DNA of 64,000 nt from positions 5,208,001 to 5,272,000 of the forward strand of contig NZ_CP059165.1 of NCBI RefSeq assembly GCF_013466425.1, given 5' to 3'. The notes under the pieces were generated by a model. That model saw only the letters and a program-made list of their open reading frames with translations, did no database searches and was not told the DNA's origin. The position numbers and the translations under genes are program-made. The DNA is from Mycobacterium vicinigordonae (lineage in GTDB: Bacteria; Actinomycetota; Actinomycetes; Mycobacteriales; Mycobacteriaceae). This document shows, in pieces, positions 1 through 8,299 of the stretch (position 1 is the stretch's first letter; each line of letters opens with the position of its first letter).

Positions 1-488
1 TCGGCGCCTTGCTATCCGGGGGCATCGGCGACACCATCCGGGTGTCGCTGTCGGCGCCGCCAGTCGAAGAGGTCAAGGTTGGCAATCAAATCCTCGAATC
101 ACTCAACTTGCGGCCGCGATCGCTGGAGATCGTGTCGTGTCCGGCCTGTGGACGTGCGCAGGTCGACGTGTACAGATTGGCCAATGAAGTCAGCGCTGGC
201 CTTGACGGGCTTGGGATTCCGCTGCGGGTTGCAGTGATGGGTTGCGTAGTTAACGGTCCTGGCGAGGCACGTGAGGCGGACCTGGGTGTGGCCTCCGGAA
301 ACGGCAAAGGACAGATCTTTGTCAAGGGTGAGGTGATTAAAACCGTACCCGAGTCACAGATTGTGGAGACGTTGATTGCGGAGGCTTTGCGAATCGCAGA
401 AGAGCAGGGATATGTCATTCCGTCGGCGGACGTCAGTGTGCAGGGTGTCCCGATCCCCGCTGCGGTAATCAGGGACGAAGCCGTTTGA
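1..488 (+). CDS. ispG: 4-hydroxy-3-methylbut-2-enyl diphosphate synthase, C-terminal part (5' end outside window)
   Basis: This is the C-terminal iron-sulfur part of IspG (GcpE), which converts MEcPP to HMBPP in the non-mevalonate isoprenoid pathway. The reading frame is open at the left edge, so the N-terminal TIM-barrel half lies outside the window. Visible are the paired cluster cysteines in SCPACGR (bases about 135-155) and the third cysteine with the following glutamate in GCVVNGPGE (about 240-267); these are the [4Fe-4S] ligands of the family. The usual mycobacterial neighbours of ispG are dxr and a rip1-type protease. Here the next gene, 50 bases on, is a cytochrome P450, so I infer a second, accessory copy serving this cluster. 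The family call is secure; paralogue status needs the rest of the genome. Confidence 0.93.
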   Translation, partial: GALLSGGIGDTIRVSLSAPPVEEVKVGNQILESLNLRPRSLEIVSCPACGRAQVDVYRLANEVSAGLDGLGIPLRVAVMGCVVNGPGEAREADLGVASGNGKGQIFVKGEVIKTVPESQIVETLIAEALRIAEEQGYVIPSADVSVQGVPIPAAVIRDEAV

Positions 489-538
489 CGTTCGAATAGT
501 TCTCGGATTACTGGTTTTCGGGTTTGAGGGAGGTGTGA

Positions 539-1837
539 ATGGACAGCAACGAACGCTACGTTTCTCGGCTGGCGCCGTTGACCCTGAGAGTGAAGGGCAT
601 GGCCAGCCCACAGCCCGTGTACCACCAGAAGGCCAAGGATGTGCGGGCCGAACGGGCCGAGGCGGGGGTGGTGACGTTGTACCGGCGCGACGACGTGGTC
701 CGGATCAACCGTCATCCGGCCGTGCTGGGCGCGGGGGGTCGTGGCGGGAACTTCGGCAATGATAATCCCTTAATTCCGTTGGAGATCGACGGCGAGGACC
801 ATAAGAAGTGGCGGCAGCTGCTGGACCCGCTCTTTGCGCCCAAGCCGATGGCACGGTTGGAAGGCTTGGTTCGCAAGCGCGCTGCAGAACTGGTAGACGG
901 CTTTGCCGACGCGGGTACCGCCGAGTTGTACGAGGACTACTGCGTGCCACTGCCATGTTTGACGTTTCTGGAATTCGTCGGCGCCCCGGCCGAGGACATT
1001 GAATTCTTCGTACATTTCAAAGATGGCGTGTTGCATCCGCAAGGGAACACTCGCGACGAGATTCGGGCCAGCCAGGCCGCCTCGGGAGCCACGCTAGTCG
1101 ACTACTTCAGCAAGTTCTTTACCCAACGGCGAGCCGAAGGTGTTCGGGGTGACGATGTCCTTGCGGTGTTGCTGCGCTCGCAGATCGACGGTCGACCGCT
1201 TACCGATGCCGAACTACTGAACATCATCTACCTGCTGATGTTTGCCGGCCTGGACACCGTTACCGCGTCCATGTCGTGTCTACTAGCGTGGCTGGGCCAA
1301 CACCCGCACGAGTGCCGCCGGTTGGCCGAAGACCCCGCCCGAATCCCGGCTGCGGTCGAAGAACTAATGCGCCACCAATCACCGGCACCTAGCAGCATCC
1401 GTTACGCCACAGCGGATATCGACCTCGGCGACGGCCTAACGATCCAAGCCGGAGAAGCGATCCACGTCAGCTGGGCCGCCGCCAACGTCGACCCGACCGC
1501 GTATCCCGATCCCTTGCGGGTGGACTTCGAACGCGGGCGATTCCACCACCTCGCCTTTGGCAGCGGGGTCCACCGCTGCCTTGGTTCGCATCTGGCTCGG
1601 CTCGAATTGCGAGTCGCGCTCGAGGAGCTCTTGGCTCGCATCCCCGATTACGCAGTGGATACGGATGCGCTGGTCTACGACAACGTGTCTGTGCGCACCG
1701 TGCAACAACTGCACATCGCCTTCGACACCAACGCCGGGATCGCCGCATCCGGAGCCGGGGCTGCGTCGAACAAGACGGGGCTTGCCGCCAGCCACTGCCG
1801 AAGTCCAACAGATTCAGTCCATAGTCGTCATAGGTAG
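539..1837 (+). CDS. cytochrome P450 (first of three)
   Basis: Class I bacterial P450 of 432 residues, a soluble haem monooxygenase that needs separate ferredoxin partners. The I-helix motif AGLDT lies at residues 236-240, the ExxR pair at E275/R278 in EELMR, and the haem motif FGSGVHRCLG carries the axial Cys347. ATG 539 is preceded by a strong ribosome site, GAGGGAGG at 526-533. The gene sits 50 bases after the ispG fragment and reads into the UbiB-like gene, so one transcript is likely. The last 25 or so residues after the haem domain are low-complexity and poorly P450-like. The substrate is not readable from sequence; the context suggests an isoprenoid or terpenoid. I do not assign a CYP family. 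Confidence 0.93.
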   Translation: MDSNERYVSRLAPLTLRVKGMASPQPVYHQKAKDVRAERAEAGVVTLYRRDDVVRINRHPAVLGAGGRGGNFGNDNPLIPLEIDGEDHKKWRQLLDPLFAPKPMARLEGLVRKRAAELVDGFADAGTAELYEDYCVPLPCLTFLEFVGAPAEDIEFFVHFKDGVLHPQGNTRDEIRASQAASGATLVDYFSKFFTQRRAEGVRGDDVLAVLLRSQIDGRPLTDAELLNIIYLLMFAGLDTVTASMSCLLAWLGQHPHECRRLAEDPARIPAAVEELMRHQSPAPSSIRYATADIDLGDGLTIQAGEAIHVSWAAANVDPTAYPDPLRVDFERGRFHHLAFGSGVHRCLGSHLARLELRVALEELLARIPDYAVDTDALVYDNVSVRTVQQLHIAFDTNAGIAASGAGAASNKTGLAASHCRSPTDSVHSRHR

Positions 1838-1910
1838 ACCCATGGCCGGCAACAAAATTAAGCAAGGAAATGGCAATCAATGGGGGGCAGACGCGTCGTT
1901 AGGAGCCGCG

Positions 1911-3320
1911 ATGCTTGGCCGGGACCTATTACCCCAGGGGCGACTTCGTCGCACTATGCCGCTGGCCGGATTCACCGCGCGCGCAGCTAGCGGGCGCCTG
2001 GTTGCCGGATTGCGGGAGAAGGCTGGCAAGGCGGGCGCGGTTGCCCAGTTTCACGAGCAGACCGCGATTTCCTACGCGGAGCTGCTGGGTCACTCCAAGG
2101 GCGTGCTGATGAAGGCCGGGCAGATCTTCTCCATGGTCGACGCCGGCTCGGTTGGCAATGGGCAGCTGCTGCCCTACCAGAAGGCACTGACTCGGCTACA
2201 GGCCGACGCACCACCCATGGACGCGAGGCTGGCCAGGGAGGTGCTGCTCGACGATCTCGGCCGTCCAGTGGAGTCGGCCTTCGCCGAGTTCGACGACGAG
2301 CCCATGGCCGCAGCTTCGATCGGCCAGGTCCACCGTGCGGTGCTACTTGACGGCCGGCAGGTTGTGGTCAAAATTCAATATCCCGGCGTCGCTTCTGCGA
2401 TCCGCGAGGATTTGGCCAACACCGAATTGTTGACTACGTTTTTTCGAGTCCTGACCTCGGCGTCGGGCATCGGTATGTATCGCGATCTGCGCGAGTGGAC
2501 CCAGGAGATCACCGCACGTATCGGCGAGGAAACCGACTATCGACGCGAAGCCGCCAACATCACCGCGTTCAACCGGCTCTACCGCGATCATCCCTTCATC
2601 CGGATACCCGAGGTGATCGACAAGCTATCCGGTGAGCGGGTGCTGACGATGACGCATCTGGAGGGCCTGGACTGGGCTGCCGCCCAGGCCGCCGACCAGG
2701 ATCTCAAGAACACCTGGGCAGAGGTCATTCTGCGCTTCGTGATGAGCTCCTACCGGCACGCGAATCTGTTCCACGCCGATCCGCATCCCGGCAACTATCG
2801 CTTCGGCCTCGACGGTACGGTGGGATTTGTTGACTTCGGCTGCGTCAAGATGTTGGACGAACGGCTGCGCCGAAACGGCGTTGCATTGCTGCGCGCAGGG
2901 ATAGAGGGACGCAAGCGCGAGCTGCGTGACCAGATGGTGAAAATTGGTTTCTTTGCCCATGATTCGACGATCACCAGCGAAGAGGCCTACGAGTGGTACG
3001 CCGACATCATCTACGAGGTGATTGCACCACAACCGGTGACATACACGCCAGAGACCACAAGTCGGGCCATCCGTGCTCTGATAGATGTCCGTTCGAAAGA
3101 GCACGTTCTCCGTCGTATGTCAGTTCCAGGGGACTTGTTGTTCACGACACGGATCAACCTGAGTGTCAACGCGATATGCGCAGCACTGCAGGCCACAGTC
3201 GACGCCAAGTCAATGGTCGACGAGATGGATGGCGTGCGCGCGCCGCTCACCCCCATGGGTCAACAGCACGACATCTGGGTGCGCCAGCGCGGTCTGCCCT
3301 ACGGATTGGATCCTCGATGA
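1911..3320 (+). CDS. UbiB/ABC1-family atypical kinase
   Basis: An ABC1/ADCK/UbiB atypical kinase of 470 residues from the chosen start. Family signatures: KAGQ at 68-71, the alanine-rich loop AAASIGQVH at 133-141, the lysine in VVVKIQYPG (Lys154), the catalytic HADPHPGN at 288-295 and DFG at 308-310. Members act in isoprenoid quinone or other isoprenoid-lipid metabolism and bind ATP at the membrane face. I chose ATG 1911 because AGGAG at 1901-1905 is well spaced. An in-frame ATG at 1842 (493 residues) has a weaker site but sits closer to the preceding P450 stop. The stop overlaps the start of the next P450 (ATGA at 3317-3320), implying translational coupling. A UbiB kinase between two P450s fits a lipophilic isoprenoid substrate, which is inference. 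Confidence 0.9.
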   Translation: MLGRDLLPQGRLRRTMPLAGFTARAASGRLVAGLREKAGKAGAVAQFHEQTAISYAELLGHSKGVLMKAGQIFSMVDAGSVGNGQLLPYQKALTRLQADAPPMDARLAREVLLDDLGRPVESAFAEFDDEPMAAASIGQVHRAVLLDGRQVVVKIQYPGVASAIREDLANTELLTTFFRVLTSASGIGMYRDLREWTQEITARIGEETDYRREAANITAFNRLYRDHPFIRIPEVIDKLSGERVLTMTHLEGLDWAAAQAADQDLKNTWAEVILRFVMSSYRHANLFHADPHPGNYRFGLDGTVGFVDFGCVKMLDERLRRNGVALLRAGIEGRKRELRDQMVKIGFFAHDSTITSEEAYEWYADIIYEVIAPQPVTYTPETTSRAIRALIDVRSKEHVLRRMSVPGDLLFTTRINLSVNAICAALQATVDAKSMVDEMDGVRAPLTPMGQQHDIWVRQRGLPYGLDPR

Positions 3321-4504
3321 GTACAGCTCACATTCACGAAGCACCGCCTGTGGTGTGGGACCCGCAGAATCCGCACGCATATTGGGATCAACGCCGCCAG
3401 GAGGGCGATATTGTTTGGGACGACACCATGCAAGCCTGGCTGGTCCTGGGCTATCAGGCTGCTCGCGACATCCTCTCGGGACCCGGATGGAGCAGCAATC
3501 TGCTCTCCAAACCCGAAATATACGAATCGATTTCACCCACATTCGATCCCGAGATGTTCAACCGGTTCATCCTGTTCGCCGACGGGGTAAACCACATCCG
3601 CCTGCGCAAAGCGGTACGCGACGTGTTCACTCGGTCCTTCATCGCGGGAATGCGTACCGGAGTGCAAGCCATCGGCTCCGCGCTCATCGGTCATCCTGAA
3701 CCTCACACGGTGTTCGACTTTATGACCGAAATCGCGTTGCCTATGCCGGTCGCCATCATCGGGGAATGGTTGCGTTTGGACACCAACGCCTCGCGGTTCC
3801 TCAATGACCAAGCCCCGACCATCATTCGGATGCTGCAATCCCTTGCTGATCCCGAGGAGGTTGCCAGGGGCACCGCCGCCTTCTCGTCCATCTTCATGGA
3901 CTTCCTTCCGTTGGCCGCCGATCGGCGGACCCACCCGGGCGATGACCTGCTCAGCCTTATCGCGTCCGACCCCGACCTTGAGCTCGATGACGTCGTGATC
4001 ACCGCAATCCTCATTGCCGTCGCAAGCCGCGAAACCACCGCGAATCTGCTTGGCGCCGCGATCGTTCGGCTGCTCACACCCGAACCCGACGGCGCCCGCA
4101 TCATCGATGATGTCGACCCAGCCGATCCGTCCCTGGTCACCGAACTCTTCCGGCTTGATGCATCGGTGCAGACCGCGGCGCGCACGGCCACCCAAGACCA
4201 CGCCATCTGCGGTGTAGACATCGCGCAGGGCCAGCAAGTTGTTGTGGTAATTCCAGCAGTCAACCGCGACCCAGCTGTATTCGATGAACCGAGCCGATTC
4301 CGGTGGAACCGTTCCGGGCCCGCACCACTGACATTTAGCCATGGTGCCCATTACTGCCTTGGTGCCGCCCTGGCTCGACTAGAGATCACCGTCGCCCTAG
4401 AGGAAATTTCCGCCCGCAAACCATCGTTGGCCGGGCCCCCGATTTGGGGTGATACCCAGGCGATCCGTGGGCCGCAAAGCGTCCCGATGATCTTCGACCG
4501 CTAG
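3317..4504 (+). CDS. cytochrome P450 (second of three)
   Basis: A 395-residue P450 whose ATG overlaps the stop of the UbiB-like gene by four bases. The haem-binding motif FSHGAHYCLG places the axial cysteine at Cys347. The K-helix ExxR is ELFR at 276-279. The I-helix reads ASRETT (236-241), so the acid-threonine pair is kept but the usual glycine is Ser, and an Arg occupies the variable position pointing into the pocket; this suggests an unusual active site. It ends 10 bases before the convergent carboxymuconolactone-decarboxylase-like gene. Presumably soluble and dependent on ferredoxin partners elsewhere in the genome. Substrate unknown. Confidence 0.92.
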   Translation: MSTAHIHEAPPVVWDPQNPHAYWDQRRQEGDIVWDDTMQAWLVLGYQAARDILSGPGWSSNLLSKPEIYESISPTFDPEMFNRFILFADGVNHIRLRKAVRDVFTRSFIAGMRTGVQAIGSALIGHPEPHTVFDFMTEIALPMPVAIIGEWLRLDTNASRFLNDQAPTIIRMLQSLADPEEVARGTAAFSSIFMDFLPLAADRRTHPGDDLLSLIASDPDLELDDVVITAILIAVASRETTANLLGAAIVRLLTPEPDGARIIDDVDPADPSLVTELFRLDASVQTAARTATQDHAICGVDIAQGQQVVVVIPAVNRDPAVFDEPSRFRWNRSGPAPLTFSHGAHYCLGAALARLEITVALEEISARKPSLAGPPIWGDTQAIRGPQSVPMIFDR

Positions 4505-4514
4505 CATCTAAGCG

Positions 4515-4907
4515 TCAGCCCGTCGAGCTCGGTTGCGTGGCTTGTGATCTCAGCACCTTGCGGGCAACTTCCCGCGCACTGAAGGCCGCGGGATACCCGA
4601 CATAGCCGGCGGTGTGATACACCACCTCTTCGAGCTCTTCAATGGTAATGCCGTTGCGCAGGGCTATCGGAAAATGAGATTCGAGTTCGCTGGCGCGCAA
4701 CGCAATGAGCGCACCCAGCGTGACAAGGCTGCGTGAGCGGCGGTCGAGCCCCGGGCGGGCCCAGAGCGCGGCATAGACGTGGTCGACTACCAGTTCCGGT
4801 AGCTCCTCCGCGAATTGGCCGTCGCGTATGGAGGCTTCGCCGTCGGGCAGCAGTCCGGGTAGCATGTCTCGAAATATTTCGAGACCCTCGGATCGGACCT
4901 CGTTCAT
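4515..4907 (-). CDS. carboxymuconolactone decarboxylase-like protein
   Basis: A 130-residue all-helical protein of the CMD/AhpD-like superfamily. It resembles the gamma-carboxymuconolactone decarboxylase branch: a central RSRSLVTLGALIAL stretch (57-70), HFPIALRNG (78-86) and HTAGYVGYPAAFSA (98-111). It lacks the CxxC redox pair of AhpD, so peroxidase activity is unlikely. ATG 4907 follows a GAGAGG ribosome site; a longer in-frame extension upstream looks non-coding. It lies 175 bases downstream of the mycofactocin-type SDR on the same strand and may share its transcript. Family members near SDRs and P450s often act on oxidised ring or terpenoid intermediates. Its exact reaction cannot be read from sequence. 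Confidence 0.85.
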   Translation of the reverse strand: MNEVRSEGLEIFRDMLPGLLPDGEASIRDGQFAEELPELVVDHVYAALWARPGLDRRSRSLVTLGALIALRASELESHFPIALRNGITIEELEEVVYHTAGYVGYPAAFSAREVARKVLRSQATQPSSTG

Positions 4908-5082
4908 AATGTGCCTCTCTTTGCTGGCGGCGACGGTACGCCGCGGCGACGATGTCCGATATCCCGAACGTCTTGGAACACTGTCATTCCCCGTCTTGGC
5001 ATCCCTATCGACAGTTGGGCTGCCGAGTTCGCATCGGTCGTCGCACCTGAACACAATCCACCCGTGTTCGAAGACGGGCCTG

Positions 5083-5895
5083 TCACATTGCGGTGAATCC
5101 GGCGTCCACTGGCAACGCAACGCCGGTGACATACCGTGCTTTGTCGCTGGCTAGCCATACCACCGCATTGGTCACATCCTCGGGTTGGATGAGTGGAACG
5201 GGTAGCAAATTGGTTGCAACCTTTGCCGCTGTCGGGGTCCCCCGGAAGAACTGGGCGGCGTGGTCGTTGATGACCATGGGGGTGGCCACGCCGGTGGGAT
5301 GCACGGTGTTGACCCGGATGTTGTGCTGCGCGTGGGCATTCGCAGCGGATCTCATCAGCCCCACGATGCCATGCTTGGATGCTGCATAGGCGAAGGCCGC
5401 CGCGGAGCCGTCACCGCCGCGACCCACCAGTCCCTGGGTCGAGCTGATCAGTATGATCGAGCCGCCTTGGCCTTTGCGAATCATCGAGGGCACGGTCGCA
5501 GCGATGGTGTTCCATGCGCCGAACAGGTTGATTTCGACGATGTCGCGGTACAGCTGGTGGTCTTGTGGGTCAGTTTTCCCGGGGGCCACCACACCAGCGT
5601 TGGCGACCACAACGCCGATGTCACCGAGTTCGGCGATGCTCGACTGCACACAGGCCTGCAGGTCGGCGAACTGGCGCACATCGGCGACATGAGCGGCGAC
5701 CCGGCGCCCGGTGTCACGGACGAGTTGTGCGGTCTCCTCAAGATCGTCCTTGGTTCCCAACGGATACGGAATCGATTCGACGTCTGCGGCGATATCGATG
5801 GCGATGATGTCAGCGCCCTCGTTCGCCAGCGCTACAGCATGGCTTCGGCCCTGCCCACGAGCGGCGCCGGTAATCAACGCTACTTTGTTTGTCAT
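5083..5895 (-). CDS. mycofactocin-coupled SDR family oxidoreductase
   Basis: A 270-residue short-chain dehydrogenase of the mycofactocin-associated subfamily. Its dinucleotide motif is TGAARGQG (9-16), followed by the diagnostic RSHAVALANEGADIIAID and a YPLGTKDDLEET segment (44-55). NAG occurs at 99-101, and the catalytic residues are a Ser at 151/152, Tyr170 and Lys174. In this subfamily NAD(H) is thought to stay bound and electrons leave through mycofactocin; carveol dehydrogenase is a known relative, so a terpenoid or secondary alcohol substrate is plausible. ATG 5895 has GGAGGG ten bases upstream. It is divergent from the third P450, and an 18-bp perfect inverted repeat lies 30 bases upstream of its start. 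Confidence 0.92.
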   Translation of the reverse strand: MTNKVALITGAARGQGRSHAVALANEGADIIAIDIAADVESIPYPLGTKDDLEETAQLVRDTGRRVAAHVADVRQFADLQACVQSSIAELGDIGVVVANAGVVAPGKTDPQDHQLYRDIVEINLFGAWNTIAATVPSMIRKGQGGSIILISSTQGLVGRGGDGSAAAFAYAASKHGIVGLMRSAANAHAQHNIRVNTVHPTGVATPMVINDHAAQFFRGTPTAAKVATNLLPVPLIQPEDVTNAVVWLASDKARYVTGVALPVDAGFTAM

Positions 5896-5924
5896 CCCGA
5901 CATCGCCCTCCTCACCCGAATCGG

Positions 5925-5942
5925 CATGATCCAAGGATCATG
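5925..5942. promoter_or_regulatory. operator-like perfect inverted repeat between divergent SDR and P450
   Basis: CATGATCC - AA - GGATCATG: two perfect 8-base arms with a 2-base spacer, in the 150-base gap between the leftward mycofactocin-type SDR (start 5895) and the rightward P450 (start 6046). Position and symmetry suit a dimeric repressor such as a TetR- or GntR-type protein controlling both genes. No regulator gene lies in this part of the window, so it would have to be encoded outside. A weaker half-symmetric element (TTGA....TCAA) lies at 5961-5972. Confidence 0.6.
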
Positions 5943-6045
5943 TCCTGCAGCCCGATTCGGTTGATCGGTCAAATGACTCAATTGTGCGGGGTGCAGTAGC
6001 GAGAGCCCTCAAATCAATGGCGTTGAAGTGTTAGCGTCGGCGCTC

Positions 6046-7317
6046 ATGAGCTCATCGGTTGCTGACCTGTCAGAAGAACTTGGACAAGCCTTCCGCGCCG
6101 CGACGATGGATGACCCCTACCCGATGCTCGCGGAACGCCGACGCGAGACGCCGGTGATGAAGGGCGACATCATGGTGGAACTTGGCCTGCCGTCGTTTAT
6201 CGGTGAGCGCGCAAACGAGACGTACACATTCTTCCGCTACGACGACATCATGGCCATCCTGCGCGACAACGAGACCTTCTCGAGTAGCGTCTGGGAAGTT
6301 TCGCAAGGCCCGCTGATCGGCCGATCGATCCTTGCGTTGGACGGCTCCGAGCACCGTCAGTGGCGCGGTTACCTTGCCTCGGTCTTCAGTGGAAAACTGC
6401 TGAATACCTGGGACGACAACAGCTTCCGTCCGCTGGCCGCAAAGTATGTCACCGACGTAGCTCCCGCACGGCGAGCCGACCTCATTGAACTGGCTCTCGA
6501 ATACCCGTTGCGAGCAACGTATGAAATGCTGGGCCTGCCAGACCATAAAGGCGCTTACGAAGAATTCCAGATTGATGCCCTCACCATCCTGCTGGCTACG
6601 TGGTCCACCCCGGGGCAAATGCAAGCAGAGCAATTTCAACTCAGGTTTGAAAAGGCAATCGAGGCCTCAACTCGGGAATGGGCGCGGCTGCTGCCGGTCG
6701 TTCAGCGCACACGAGCGGCTGGCGCGGCGGGAAATGACCTCATTAGTTCCCTGATCCGGGCCGAGTATGAAGGTGGTGTGCTCGACGACGAGCAAATCAC
6801 CTCGTTTCTACGCGCTCTTCTGCTGGCGGCAACCGACAACACCACCCGCCAGTTCCTGAACACGCTAACGCTACTGCTGGAACACCCGGACGAACTGGAA
6901 CGTGTTCGCCAGGATCGAAATCGCCTGCAGTTAGCGCTCGTCGAGGGCGAACGTCTTCAACCCCCCGCACTGTTCCTACCTCGGATCACCACCCGCGATG
7001 TCGTGGTCCGAGGCACCAAGCTCGCTGCCGGAACACCGGTGATCTTGGCCATCGGGTCGGCCAACCGGGACCCGGAAGCCTATCCGCCCGATCCCGACGA
7101 GTTCAGAGTCGGCCGCGAGGGACCGCACCATGCGACTTTTGGATTCGGCGCCCACATCTGCTCTGGCATCAACACCACCCGCCGCGAGATCGCCACACTG
7201 ATCAACGCGATACTAGACAACCTGCCTAATCTGCGCTGCGATCCCGACGCACCGCCGCCGTTGATCACTGGCATTCACTTCCGCGGACCCTCCACCCTCC
7301 GTGTCGTCTGGGACTAG
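6046..7317 (+). CDS. cytochrome P450 (third of three)
   Basis: P450 of 423 residues from ATG 6046; a GTG at 6028 would add six residues and neither start has a clear ribosome site. The haem motif FGFGAHICSG carries axial Cys372 and the K-helix ExxR is EGER (300-303). The I-helix reads AATDNTT (261-267). By simple alignment to AGxDTT the conserved oxygen-activating threonine is replaced by Asn, with a Thr one place later, which is uncommon. It is divergent from the mycofactocin-type SDR and followed after 160 bases by a second SDR. It probably starts the rightward arm SDR-ALDH-SDR. Substrate unknown. Confidence 0.92.
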   Translation: MSSSVADLSEELGQAFRAATMDDPYPMLAERRRETPVMKGDIMVELGLPSFIGERANETYTFFRYDDIMAILRDNETFSSSVWEVSQGPLIGRSILALDGSEHRQWRGYLASVFSGKLLNTWDDNSFRPLAAKYVTDVAPARRADLIELALEYPLRATYEMLGLPDHKGAYEEFQIDALTILLATWSTPGQMQAEQFQLRFEKAIEASTREWARLLPVVQRTRAAGAAGNDLISSLIRAEYEGGVLDDEQITSFLRALLLAATDNTTRQFLNTLTLLLEHPDELERVRQDRNRLQLALVEGERLQPPALFLPRITTRDVVVRGTKLAAGTPVILAIGSANRDPEAYPPDPDEFRVGREGPHHATFGFGAHICSGINTTRREIATLINAILDNLPNLRCDPDAPPPLITGIHFRGPSTLRVVWD

Positions 7318-7420
7318 GGATGCCAACACATTTCGTCCGTTTCGGCTGGCGGCGCCGCTCTTCGCTAGATCAATAGGCTAACGAACCACTAACCAGCACA
7401 AGCGTTGACGCCCGCAGCCG

Positions 7421-7432
7421 CGGTGTACACCG
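7421..7432. promoter_or_regulatory. 12-bp perfect palindrome upstream of SDR
   Basis: CGGTGTACACCG is a perfect uninterrupted palindrome 45 bases upstream of the SDR start at 7478, in the 160-base gap after the third P450. It could be an operator for the SDR-ALDH-SDR genes. In GC-rich DNA a 12-base palindrome is only moderately surprising, so this is tentative. Confidence 0.35.
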
Positions 7433-7477
7433 GGACGAAACAGGCGCACAGGCGCGCACGAAAGAAAGTGACACACC

Positions 7478-8284
7478 GTGACACAGACACCAGAACTTGA
7501 CGGGAAGGTCGCGATTGTCAGCGGTGCGTGCGGCGGTATCGGACTCGAGACGTCGCGGGTGTTGGCGCGCGCGGGCGCGCATGTTGTGTTGGCGGACCTG
7601 CCCGACACGGATCTCGCCGGCGCGGCTGCCGCGATCGGCGCGCGGGCCGTCCACCACCCCGTCGACCTCGCCGACGAAGCGTCCGTGCGAACACTGATCG
7701 ACTTCACCGTCGACAGATTCGGCCACCTCGACATCGTGGACAACAACGCCGCGCACACCGACCCTACCGACACGCTGGTCGCCGAGATGACAGTCGACGC
7801 GTGGGACGCGATCTTCGCGGTCAACGCCCGGGGGACCATGCTCATGTGTAAGCATGCGATTCCCCATCTCGTCAGCGCCGGCGGCGGCGCGATCGTCAAC
7901 ATCTCGTCACAAACCGCCCACGCCGCCTCCGACATGTCGACCGCGTACGCCTGCACGAAAGCCTCCGTCGAAACGCTCACTCGTTACGTGGCAACGCAAT
8001 ACGGACGGTACGGCGTGCGCTGCAATGCGATCGCCCCGGGCCTGGTCCGCACCCCACGGCTCAAGGTGGGGCTACCAGCACCGGTCGTAGAGATGTTCGC
8101 CGCCCACCACCTTGCCGGCCGCATCGGCGAGCCGCGTGACATCGCTGAGCTCGTCTGCTTCCTCGCCTCGGACCGAGCCGCCTTCATCACCGGACAGGTA
8201 ATCGCCGCTGACAGTGGTCTCCTCGCGCATCTGCCGACCTTGGTGGAAGTTCGGGCGTCAGAACTGCAGAGCCAATCTTCGTGA
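7478..8284 (+). CDS. classical short-chain dehydrogenase/reductase
   Basis: A 268-residue SDR with cofactor motif GACGGIG (16-22), NNAA (89-92, the NNAG-type structural motif), Ser143 and the catalytic Tyr157-x-x-x-Lys161. The Asp at the end of the second strand (VVLADLP, Asp40) favours NAD(H) over NADP(H). Unlike the other two SDRs of the island it lacks the GQGRxHAV mycofactocin signature. The start is GTG 7478 with AAAGAAAG at 7460-7467. It ends 15 bases before the aldehyde dehydrogenase, so the two are very likely co-transcribed. It probably oxidises an alcohol made by one of the P450s; the substrate is inferred only from context. Confidence 0.9.
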   Translation: MTQTPELDGKVAIVSGACGGIGLETSRVLARAGAHVVLADLPDTDLAGAAAAIGARAVHHPVDLADEASVRTLIDFTVDRFGHLDIVDNNAAHTDPTDTLVAEMTVDAWDAIFAVNARGTMLMCKHAIPHLVSAGGGAIVNISSQTAHAASDMSTAYACTKASVETLTRYVATQYGRYGVRCNAIAPGLVRTPRLKVGLPAPVVEMFAAHHLAGRIGEPRDIAELVCFLASDRAAFITGQVIAADSGLLAHLPTLVEVRASELQSQSS

Positions 8285-8299
8285 GGAGAGCTCACTTCA

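Noticed and set aside
5961..5972. TTGATCGGTCAA as a second operator in the SDR/P450 gap
   Set aside because: Only four bases of each arm pair; the centre breaks symmetry.
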